Assembly (NCBI GenBank): GCA_002083525.1
Contig: LWDM01000050.1
Coordinates: 42,608-106,607, forward strand
DNA from: Proteobacteria bacterium SG_bin9
Lineage (GTDB): Bacteria; Pseudomonadota; Alphaproteobacteria; Rhizobiales; Xanthobacteraceae
Length of the DNA: 64,000 nt
Direction of reading: 5' to 3'
The position numbers and the translations under genes were made by a program. The notes under the pieces are model-generated. The model saw only the letters and a program-made list of their open reading frames with translations. It was not told the DNA's origin and searched no databases. Positions 26,183 to 33,292 of the stretch are shown here, piece by piece (the first letter of the stretch is position 1; the number at the start of each line of letters is the position of its first letter).

Positions 26183-26261
26183 CACCGATCCTCGTACGCC
26201 GACGGTTTGCGGTCGGAGCGATCGTGTGCATTGATACGCCCGATCCAACCCGGAGCCCACG

Positions 26262-27344
26262 ATGGACGACGCTGTACGGGACGACATCGTGGCGCTGCTG
26301 CCGCCGCTCATGCAATCGATCGAAGCACTGAGCTTCGTCGCGCGTTATCTGCATCCGCCTGATTTCGGCAATGTGATGGAAATGGCCGGCACGCCGGACG
26401 ATGCGCTGCGCGAGGCGCGGCCGCGGCTGAATGCCTGGCCCGAACAGCTGAAAGGCGTGGCGACGCTGTTGGGGGCATCGAGCGACGCGGTGATCGCAAG
26501 CTTTGACGGTTTGCGGAAGGCGCCCGAGCAGGAGAACAGCATGGTCGCCGTCTTCCGGGCGCTGCGTTATGTCTCGCGCGCGCAGGAAGCGCTCTATCCG
26601 CTCGCGGCCGCGATGCCCGCCATCAGCCGCTTCTTCATCGTGCCCGATATGCGTGACGATGCCGGACTGCTGGAGCGGATTGCGAAAGCGGAGAAGCGCG
26701 ACGACACCGGCATTGCGCACGCGAACAACGAACCCGGCAGCCGCGGCGGATTTTCGATCTACGTGCCGGAGTACTACACGCCGGACCGCGCATGGCCGGT
26801 GGTGTTCGCGCTGCATGGCGGCAGCGGCAACGGTCGTGCGTTTCTCTGGAGCTGGTTGCGCGATGCGCGCAGTCATGGCGCGATTCTCGTCTCGCCAACG
26901 GCAACCGGCTCGACCTGGGCGCTGATGGGTGACGATGCGGATTCGCCGAATCTTGCACGTATTCTCGAGATGGTGCGCGGCCGCTGGAACGTCGATGCCG
27001 CAAAATTGCTGCTCACCGGCATGAGCGACGGCGGCACGTTCTCCTATGTCAGCGGCCTCGAAGCGTCGTCACCGTTCACGCATCTCGGTCCGGTGGCATC
27101 GTCGTTCCATCCGCTGATGGCGGAGATGGCGGACAAGCAGCGGCTGCAGGGCCTGCCGATCTATCTCGTGCACGGCCAGCTCGACTGGATGTTCCACGTC
27201 GACGTGGCGCGGCAGGCGAAACAGGCGCTGTCATTTGCTGGCGCGAACGTGACGTATCGTGAGATCGACGATCTCAGTCACACCTATCCGCGCGAGATCA
27301 ATGCAGCGATGTTGACATGGCTGAACGAGATACCCGCAAAATGA
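26262..27344 (+). CDS. Alpha/beta hydrolase (phospholipase/carboxylesterase-like) with N-terminal helical extension
   Basis: 360 residues. The C-terminal ~200 residues form the hydrolase: oxyanion HGGSGNGRAF, nucleophile GMSDGG, Asp in VHGQLDWMFHV and His in DLSHTYPREI, resembling polyhydroxybutyrate depolymerase/LpqC and phospholipase/carboxylesterase proteins. The N-terminal ~150 residues are helical with no recognised domain. No signal peptide, so cytoplasmic. It is coupled to the next gene by an ATGA overlap. Substrate unknown. Confidence 0.78.
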   Translation: MDDAVRDDIVALLPPLMQSIEALSFVARYLHPPDFGNVMEMAGTPDDALREARPRLNAWPEQLKGVATLLGASSDAVIASFDGLRKAPEQENSMVAVFRALRYVSRAQEALYPLAAAMPAISRFFIVPDMRDDAGLLERIAKAEKRDDTGIAHANNEPGSRGGFSIYVPEYYTPDRAWPVVFALHGGSGNGRAFLWSWLRDARSHGAILVSPTATGSTWALMGDDADSPNLARILEMVRGRWNVDAAKLLLTGMSDGGTFSYVSGLEASSPFTHLGPVASSFHPLMAEMADKQRLQGLPIYLVHGQLDWMFHVDVARQAKQALSFAGANVTYREIDDLSHTYPREINAAMLTWLNEIPAK

Positions 27345-27874
27345 CCCGCAAGCCGAAAGTGCTGGACGATCCGTTTGCGGATGTCTCGGCAGCGAAGCGC
27401 AAGGCAGGGACGCAACCGGGTCAAGCGAAGGGGCAATGCCTTTGCGGCACCGTCCGCTTCGAGATCGATGTTCCCGCGCGCTGGGCCTGGCACGACCATA
27501 CGCGCGCCAGCCGTATCGCCCACGGCGCCGTTTACGCCACCTATGTCGGCAGCTGGCGCAAGCGTTTTCGCGTTACGGAAGGCGAGGATAGCATCACGCG
27601 CTACGATGATGCGGCGACGAAAACGTCGCGCAGCTTCTGCAGCCGGTGCGGTACGCCGCTGTTTTATGAGCGCGGGCGCTCGAAGCACATGATCAATATT
27701 CCGCGCGCGCTGTTCAAGAACCGCACCGGGCGCGAGCCGCTCTATCACATCGGCATCGATGAACTGCAAGCGTGGGCGTACATGGGAACGCCGCTGGGGC
27801 CCTTGAAAGGATATCCCGGCGTCGTCTGGGAGCGGCCGAGGAAGAAAAAGGCCTTCGATTTTCCGGGGGCCTGA
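27341..27874 (+). CDS. GFA-domain (CENP-V/GFA) zinc protein, central Cys motif lost
   Basis: 177 residues from the ATG at 27341, which overlaps the esterase stop (ATGA). GFA-family proteins bind zinc; the founding member was described as glutathione-dependent formaldehyde-activating. The first Cys pair is GQCLCGTVRFEI (Cys33, Cys35) and the last is CSRCGTPLFY (Cys100, Cys103). The middle CxCxxC-type motif is replaced by WAWHDHTRAS, so the second zinc site is missing or uses His. A basic C-terminal tail follows. Function unknown. Confidence 0.8.
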   Translation: MTRKPKVLDDPFADVSAAKRKAGTQPGQAKGQCLCGTVRFEIDVPARWAWHDHTRASRIAHGAVYATYVGSWRKRFRVTEGEDSITRYDDAATKTSRSFCSRCGTPLFYERGRSKHMINIPRALFKNRTGREPLYHIGIDELQAWAYMGTPLGPLKGYPGVVWERPRKKKAFDFPGA

Positions 27875-27889
27875 TTTGCTCGGCTGCCT

Positions 27890-28468
27890 CTATGCCTGCA
27901 TGCGCAACGCGCCGCTCGACGGGGGCAGGATGTAATCGGAAAGTCCGGCCGGGATGCGAAAGCACGTCCGCGGAACCTGCGGATGCAGCGAGAAGAATTC
28001 GGTATCGCTTCCCTCCACCGGCTCGAAGCCGGAGCGGTCGAGCACATAGACAAAGCCGGACGACCACAGCATCGGATCGCGCCGCCAGAGCATGTGTCCC
28101 GGTTCACCGTCAGCCCGGAAATCGTAGCTCGGCCCGTTTCGGCGATACGTATAGGTTATGGAGCCGAAGCGATCGCGCAACCAGCCGACGTTCAGCAGGG
28201 CATGAAGGATGACCTCGACCCAGTCGACGCTCCCGTACACGGCGCATAGTGAACCGGATGCCTTGTGAAAGTCGGTCGCCTGTCGGGGGTCGAGACAATT
28301 CAATGGCGCTGGGTGGTTGCCGCCGTGAAGGACAAATCCCCCTGTGCCGGTCAAAAGGGCGAGCAACGCGACAATCCGGTCAAGCGGCTCCGCCGTCAGA
28401 TCGGAATGCCGGTCACCGCTGATGCGTTTCAGCAGATGCTGCAGGTCGATCGCATCGCTCTCCGGCAT
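27890..28468 (-). CDS. Unrecognised protein of the radical SAM/HEXXH peptide cluster
   Basis: 192 residues. The ATG overlaps the stop of the HEXXH gene by one base (TAATG), so it is translationally coupled and probably part of the same system. No family recognised. The segment GGFVLHGGNHPAPLNCLDPR then ASGSLCAVYGSVDWVEVILH has an HG...L.PR...VYGS.D...A rhythm that faintly recalls ADP-ribosyltransferase/RES-like folds; this is a weak inference. The C-terminal half is rich in aromatic residues. No signal peptide or membrane segment. Confidence 0.7.
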   Translation of the reverse strand: MPESDAIDLQHLLKRISGDRHSDLTAEPLDRIVALLALLTGTGGFVLHGGNHPAPLNCLDPRQATDFHKASGSLCAVYGSVDWVEVILHALLNVGWLRDRFGSITYTYRRNGPSYDFRADGEPGHMLWRRDPMLWSSGFVYVLDRSGFEPVEGSDTEFFSLHPQVPRTCFRIPAGLSDYILPPSSGALRMQA

Positions 28469-29634
28469 TAAGCAAACTCAGTGATCCGCTCGTCCAGAGG
28501 CTGGAACAGTCCGCGGCCGAACTCGGTCAGGGCGGGATTGTCGCGTAGCGGTCTTGCCAGCGTCTCGATGTCCTCGCGCAGGAACTGTTCGTTCGCGTCG
28601 ACGTAACCGCGATCGTCATAGCCGGTCTGTTTGATCCGGTTGAAGAAGAGCAGCGTATTTGCGAGCGCGTGGTAGGCCATCAATACGCGATTGATCGGCC
28701 GGGCTTTGCGGATGGGCGGCGACCAGTAGAGTTCGGTATCGGTTCCGTCGTCGATCGGGCCGAGGCGCTCGAGCATATAGTAATACTGATGCGAACATTC
28801 GTGCACCAGCAGCTCGGCGATCACCACCGGAGCATGCGGATAGGAAGAATGAACATACCCAGGCACTTCCTCCCAGCTTCCGGACACGGTCTTGAACGCA
28901 GGCTGGAGTGCGCCGACGACGATCCCGTTCAAGGCGCGATCGACCCAGGCGCGATACTCTGGGGCAGCCGCGTGCAGCGCTTCAAACCCGCCGCGGAAAG
29001 TTGCGATCGCATCGTCATCGATCGATCCCACCGTGTGGCATTCGCGGAAAAAATCGGAGCCGCCGCCGACGGGCAGCGCGTAGTTTGGGACCAGGTGCGC
29101 GCGGCCGAAAGGGGCAACCGTGTGCATACGAGGCACAGCGGCTGCCATCCAGGCGCCGCCGATGCGTTCGAAGGCATACGCCGTTCCGGAGGCGTCGACG
29201 AGCTTGAGCGTTGCGCCATCCGAACCGGATTGTGTGGCTTCGGCGCGAACGACGTCCCGCATCGCGCGGCCGTCGAATATCAGCGGCGCCGGTTTGAAAG
29301 AGGCTGACCAGTTTCCGTCGTGGCCGGTTTCAGTCAGCGCGACTGCCACCCGCACTGCGATTTCCGCCGGATCGACCCTGCCGTCCTTGAGCGCCAGGCC
29401 TGCCAGTCCGAACGCCATGGACCATCCTGCGCGCGCGCGTTGCGGCGAAGGCGGCTTGCCGAGCCAGCCGCTCAGGAACGCCTGCAGTCCGTCGCCGGCC
29501 TCGATGCGCTTGCCATGCACCTCGAGGAACAGTCCGAGCGTGCCTGTCGCGCTGGTGCAGATCACGGTGTCGAAAAGCGATTCATCGACGGGGCCGCACG
29601 GAAGGCTGAACGGTGTGATCAGATCGTTGCGCAT
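28468..29634 (-). CDS. HEXXH-motif putative peptide-modification protein
   Basis: 388 residues from the ATG at 29634, which has a GAGGAG ribosome-binding site 8 nt upstream; a TTG start five codons earlier overlaps the radical SAM stop and is less likely. HECSH at residues 278-282 inside AELLVHECSHQYYYMLERLG is a HEXXH metal-binding motif. It is followed by ELYWSPPIRKARPINRVLMA and YHALANTLLFF, matching the conserved block I know from the HEXXH-domain proteins that accompany FxsB-type radical SAM enzymes. Probable metalloprotein acting on the peptide (protease or tailoring enzyme, unproven). Lies between the radical SAM gene and the 27890 gene. Confidence 0.82.
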   Translation of the reverse strand: MRNDLITPFSLPCGPVDESLFDTVICTSATGTLGLFLEVHGKRIEAGDGLQAFLSGWLGKPPSPQRARAGWSMAFGLAGLALKDGRVDPAEIAVRVAVALTETGHDGNWSASFKPAPLIFDGRAMRDVVRAEATQSGSDGATLKLVDASGTAYAFERIGGAWMAAAVPRMHTVAPFGRAHLVPNYALPVGGGSDFFRECHTVGSIDDDAIATFRGGFEALHAAAPEYRAWVDRALNGIVVGALQPAFKTVSGSWEEVPGYVHSSYPHAPVVIAELLVHECSHQYYYMLERLGPIDDGTDTELYWSPPIRKARPINRVLMAYHALANTLLFFNRIKQTGYDDRGYVDANEQFLREDIETLARPLRDNPALTEFGRGLFQPLDERITEFA

Positions 29635-29638
29635 CGTC

Positions 29639-30817
29639 TTACTCCTCAAGCTTGCAGAGCAATTTCTCAGGAAGGTCGCGCCGGATCACGGTCCTCATCC
29701 GGTCGGCCAGCGCGAACAAAGCGTCGCAATAAAGCGAGGGGTTCGAGAAACCCTGTCCGTCGAACCGGTGCGGCAGATAGCCCCCTCCGCACGCCGAAAG
29801 GTTCGGGCAGGATGCGCAGGTGCTGCACAGCGTCTGCAGGTTCATGACCTCGTAGTCGGACGCATGCAGCGACAGCTCGTGCTCGAAGATGTTGAGCCGG
29901 TCATGCGAGCAGTCGCCGCCGCAAAGCCGGGTCACGTCGCTTAGTCCGATGGACCCATCCGACTCGATCACGCAGAGCATTTGCAAATCGCCGCCGAGCG
30001 AATCCAGATAGACATCGCCCCCCAGAAGGCCGGTCATCATCGTCTCTAACATGCGGATGCGAGGGGCCGCTTCCCCAAGCCCGTACCAGCGTTCGAAAGC
30101 TTCTAGCAAAAAGCGGCGATAGGGCTCAGGCCCCTGCCACTCGTCCGGCAGGTTCGCGCGGTTGCCGTTCGGCAGCAGCAGGTCGAACTCGGAGAAGCCT
30201 TGCTTCACGAACCAATCGACGATCTCCGCGCCGTTGGCGATCGGATCGATCACGCACAGGCAACCGCCGAACACGGATCTGAATTCCGGGACGTCGCGCC
30301 GCAAGCCGCTGATCACCGCAAGCAATTGTTCGGTCGATCCGCTGCCGTCCTGCCGCATCACTCTGCGGCGATCCGCGATCTCGGGCGGACCGTCAATGCT
30401 CAATCCGAAGCAAACCTCGAATTCGTCGAACAGTTCGACCCAGGCACGATCGAGCAGAAGTCCGTTGGTCTGCAGCACGAAGTGAATCGTTACATTTTCG
30501 GTGGCGCGCAGAATTTCGAGAATGCGCCGCATATGCCGGTGCCCGACAAGCAGCGGCTCACCGCCATGAAGCTCGATGGTGAAACTGTCGAATCCGAACT
30601 TTCGACAATGCTCGGTGATACGTTCGGACAAACGCCGGATGACTCGCTCGGAGATCACTGGCGGCCGGTTAGCCCACGAACTGTCGCCGCGATTGTAGAC
30701 ATAGCAGTATGTGCAATCGAGATTGCAGCGCTGCGCCACCTTGACGATGGCCTGACGCAGCACGCCGTCCTTGAAGCGGCGGGATTTCTGTTCCCGCCCG
30801 ACCTCATTTGAGGGCAT
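29639..30817 (-). CDS. FxsB-like radical SAM/SPASM peptide maturase
   Basis: 392 residues. The 4Fe-4S SAM site is CNLDCTYC (Cys31, 35, 38) in KVAQRCNLDCTYCYVYN; ELHGGEPLL at 82-90 is the SAM-contacting GGEP. The SPASM region has Cys282, 299, 303, 331, 334, 337, 343 and 364, including CSTCASCPNLSACGGGYL. The CYVYN-GDSSW opening and LSIDGPPEIADRRR resemble FxsB, the maturase of FxSxx-COOH peptides, whose relatives form cyclophane C-C crosslinks. AGGAG ribosome-binding site just before ATG. The small peptide gene lies 117 bp upstream; the HEXXH gene follows with its ATG 5 bp beyond the stop. Confidence 0.88.
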   Translation of the reverse strand: MPSNEVGREQKSRRFKDGVLRQAIVKVAQRCNLDCTYCYVYNRGDSSWANRPPVISERVIRRLSERITEHCRKFGFDSFTIELHGGEPLLVGHRHMRRILEILRATENVTIHFVLQTNGLLLDRAWVELFDEFEVCFGLSIDGPPEIADRRRVMRQDGSGSTEQLLAVISGLRRDVPEFRSVFGGCLCVIDPIANGAEIVDWFVKQGFSEFDLLLPNGNRANLPDEWQGPEPYRRFLLEAFERWYGLGEAAPRIRMLETMMTGLLGGDVYLDSLGGDLQMLCVIESDGSIGLSDVTRLCGGDCSHDRLNIFEHELSLHASDYEVMNLQTLCSTCASCPNLSACGGGYLPHRFDGQGFSNPSLYCDALFALADRMRTVIRRDLPEKLLCKLEE

Positions 30818-30875
30818 GACTCTCCTTTGTCCGCGTGAGAGCGCGGACCCAAAAAGCCGAGTTGAGCCGGTGGCA

Positions 30876-30932
30876 TCGGACTGTTCGCGTCGGACTATTC
30901 GGACTGTTCGCGTCGGACTATTTGTGTCGGAC
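30876..30932. repeat. Tandem repeat with five TCGGAC hexamers
   Basis: Two adjacent perfect copies of a 23-bp unit starting CGGACTGTTCGCGTCGGACT (30877-30899 and 30900-30922) lie in the spacer between the peptide gene and the maturase gene. TCGGAC itself occurs five times (30876, 30890, 30899, 30913, 30927; steps of 14, 9, 14, 14). The 23-bp period is not a multiple of three, arguing against coding. Next to the maturase start a further hairpin, GTCCGCG/CGCGGAC (30832-30851 region), precedes the AGGAG site. Confidence 0.8.
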
Positions 30933-30934
30933 GA

Positions 30935-31144
30935 TCAGCCTTCCCGCTTTGTCACTGCCTGGACTTGATCGAGCAATGCCGTGCGGCTGTAGTTCGAATG
31001 ATTACTGCTGTGCGAGTTGTGCGCGGACTCGAGGTTCCCGAGATTGACCTTCGCGCGAGCAGCCACTTGTCTCAGCACCTGATTTTGAATGTGCACGAGA
31101 TCTTCAAGATCGAGTTTGGACAGATCGAGATCCTTATCAGCCAT
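30935..31144 (-). CDS. Candidate RiPP precursor peptide with xxS repeats
   Basis: 69 residues. GGGAGGA lies 5 nt upstream of the ATG, one of the strongest Shine-Dalgarno sites in the window. Residues 1-40 (opening MADKDLDLSKLDLEDL) are acidic then helical, a plausible leader. Residues 42-53 read HNS-HSS-NHS-NYS, four consecutive xxS triplets with His/Tyr at nearly regular positions, followed by RTALLDQVQAVTKREG. It lacks the FxSxx C-terminus of known FxsB substrates. The first 30 residues also resemble the N-terminal coiled coil of alphaproteobacterial H-NS-like proteins, so a non-RiPP role is possible. First gene of the four-gene cluster. Confidence 0.7.
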   Translation of the reverse strand: MADKDLDLSKLDLEDLVHIQNQVLRQVAARAKVNLGNLESAHNSHSSNHSNYSRTALLDQVQAVTKREG

Positions 31145-31327
31145 GACGTCCTCCCAACAAATATCGGTGAACTAAACGTATTTTCTCAGGGACGGCAGCT
31201 CGTAGAGACGGCGGCTCTTATCCTGGAGCAGACGCTGCGACACGACGCTTGGTCAATGGCAAGTTCTGGGAGGTATTCCGTCACACCATGGAAACAAATT
31301 TGAATTGATTGCGAAGACCATGAAAAT

Positions 31328-31351
31328 GCCGGCCCGAACACTCGGGCCGGC
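31328..31351 (-). terminator. Terminator hairpin after aldehyde dehydrogenase
   Basis: GCCGGCCCGA (31328-31337) and TCGGGCCGGC (31342-31351) form a perfect 10-bp stem with a 4-nt loop. On the minus strand it is followed by ATTTTC. It lies 31 bp past the aldehyde dehydrogenase stop and isolates that gene from the peptide cluster, implying the cluster is driven from its own promoter between about 31145 and 31327. Confidence 0.75.
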
Positions 31352-31381
31352 TGCTTTTCAACGAGAATAGTGAGTGGTGAG

Positions 31382-32812
31382 TTAAGCCGCGTTGAAGCCG
31401 GCGATCGCCTTCACTTCGAGGAAGTCCTCGAGGCCGAACTTGCCCCACTCGCGGCCGTTGCCCGACTGCTTGTAGCCGCCGAACGGCGCGGTGCGCTCGT
31501 TCGGAACGCCCTGCAGGTTGACGTTGCCGGCACGGATCTGACGGCCGACCTTGCGTGCACGTTCGACGTTGCCGGCCGAGACGTAACCGGCAAGGCCGTA
31601 CGGCGTGTCGTTGGCGAGCTCAACGGCTTCCGCTTCGTCCTTGAAGCCCATGATCGCGAGCACGGGTCCGAAGATTTCTTCGCGCGCAATCGTCATGTCC
31701 TTCGTCACGTCGGCGAAGATGGTCGGACGCACGTAGAAGCCCTTGTTGACGCCCTCCGGCAGACCCGGACCACCGGCGACAAGCGTTGCGCCTTCGTCGA
31801 TGCCCTTCTGGATCAGCGCCTGGATCTTGTCCCACTGGGTGCGGTTGACGACCGGACCGATGGTGGTGCCGTCGCCGCGCGGATCGCCGGCCTTGGTCTT
31901 GTCGGCGACCGCCTTTGCGATGGCCGCGACTTCCTTCATCTTCGCCTGCGGCACGATCATGCGCGACGGCGCGTTGCACGACTGGCCAGAGTTGTTGAAC
32001 ATGTGCATCACGCCGCCGGTGACGGCCTTGCCGAAATCGGCGTCTTCGAGGATCACGTTCGGCGACTTGCCGCCGAGCTCCTGGCTGACGCGCTTCACAG
32101 TGTTAGCCGCCCGCTTCGCCACGTCGATACCGGCGCGGGTCGAGCCGGTGAACGAGATCATGTCGATGCCCGGGTGCTCGCTCATCACGGCGCCGACATC
32201 GAGGCCGAGGCCGTTGATCAGGTTGAACACGCCCTTCGGCACGCCGGCTTCATGCAGGATTTCCGCGAAGATCAATGCCGAGGTCGGGGTGAATTCCGAC
32301 GGCTTCAGAATCATGGTGCAGCCAGCGGCGAGCGCAGGCGCGACCTTGCAGGCGATCTGGTTGAGCGGCCAGTTCCATGGCGTGATCATGCCGACGACGC
32401 CAACCGGCTCGCGCACGACCACCGCTGACCCAATCGTCTCTTCGAAGTGGTAGCTCTTCAGCACATCGAGCGTCGAGGCGAGGTGGCCGAGGCCAGCGCC
32501 GGCTTGAAGCTTTTCCGCCATCGGCAGCGGTGCGCCCATTTCGTCGGACACGGCGGCGCCGATGTCCTTCATGCGCGACTTGTAGACCTCGATGATCTTG
32601 GCCAGCAGCGCCATGCGCTCTTCGCGCGTGGTGACGGAGAACGTTTCGAATGCGCGGCGCGCGGCGGCGACCGCCTTGTCCACGTCGGCCTTCGAGCCGA
32701 CCGCGACGTCATACATCGCTTCCTCGGTTGCCGGATTAACGACCGGGACCGACTTCTTGACGGCCGGATCGACCCAGGCGCCGTCGATGTAGAATTGCAT
32801 GCGATTGACCAT
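31382..32812 (-). CDS. Aldehyde dehydrogenase (NAD(P)-dependent)
   Basis: 476 residues from the ATG at 32812, which has GAGGAAACG upstream; a longer in-frame reading has no family similarity. Oxidises aldehydes to acids. General base Glu in SQELGGKSPNVILEDAD, catalytic Cys in FNNSGQSCNAPSRM, cofactor loop FTGSTRAGIDVAKRA, and C-terminal GNVNLQGVPNERTAPFGGYK. Full length. It is divergent from a tctC pair across a 480-bp spacer, and is likely part of the same catabolic function. Confidence 0.93.
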   Translation of the reverse strand: MVNRMQFYIDGAWVDPAVKKSVPVVNPATEEAMYDVAVGSKADVDKAVAAARRAFETFSVTTREERMALLAKIIEVYKSRMKDIGAAVSDEMGAPLPMAEKLQAGAGLGHLASTLDVLKSYHFEETIGSAVVVREPVGVVGMITPWNWPLNQIACKVAPALAAGCTMILKPSEFTPTSALIFAEILHEAGVPKGVFNLINGLGLDVGAVMSEHPGIDMISFTGSTRAGIDVAKRAANTVKRVSQELGGKSPNVILEDADFGKAVTGGVMHMFNNSGQSCNAPSRMIVPQAKMKEVAAIAKAVADKTKAGDPRGDGTTIGPVVNRTQWDKIQALIQKGIDEGATLVAGGPGLPEGVNKGFYVRPTIFADVTKDMTIAREEIFGPVLAIMGFKDEAEAVELANDTPYGLAGYVSAGNVERARKVGRQIRAGNVNLQGVPNERTAPFGGYKQSGNGREWGKFGLEDFLEVKAIAGFNAA

Positions 32813-33292
32813 CGTTTCCTCACTGCTTGCGACGTTGATGTCGGATGATGTGATTGTCTGCGCACCGTCTGATCCGAAAACATCTTTTCGGGGACGTGCC
32901 GCATCGGCTCGGGCGGCATCTATGCATGAATTGCGAGCGGAATGAAGCCGCAAAACTCGCACGCGGCTCCGCTTTGGAAGCCTTGAAAAATGCCGGATGC
33001 GACAGGGTGCGTGAGGTCATTCGCACGGCGCGCGCCGACGCGATCAGCGCGGTGAGTTTTTTGCGACTTAGTGTCGCCCGCGCCACCGTCCGGAGAGTGC
33101 AAAATCTCGCGAACGCCGACGCTGCAGGCGTTTTTAGCGATCTTGTGTGCGTTGCAAAAATTCCGCCAGGCGAACCGAAGGTTCATGGCACGCAATTGTG
33201 CAAGACGGCTGGCGAAGAGTGTGCTTCGATTACGCATAACCAAATCAAGAAATGCTGGAGACGCGGCCTCGGTCGCGAAGGGAGAACGAACG
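32813..33292. other. 480-bp intergenic region between divergent aldehyde dehydrogenase and tctC
   Basis: No convincing gene in either strand. The only clear structure is a perfect inverted repeat, CCGAAAA-CATC-TTTTCGG (32874-32891), 62 bp upstream of the aldehyde dehydrogenase ATG, which could be an operator or hairpin. The tctC start at 33293 has GGGAG shortly upstream. Promoters for both genes should be here, but I cannot place them with confidence. Confidence 0.5.

Noticed and set aside
30935..31144. Assignment of the peptide as FxSxx-COOH (FxsA)
   Set aside because: The C-terminus is TKREG and has no FxS motif.
30935..31144. Assignment as a His-Xaa-Ser (HxsA) system
   Set aside because: Only one radical SAM gene of FxsB type is present; HxsB, HxsC and HxsD are not seen.
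30965..31303. 112-aa plus-strand frame antisense to the peptide gene
   Set aside because: No ribosome-binding site, no family similarity, and the minus-strand gene has a strong GGGAGGA site and operon context.
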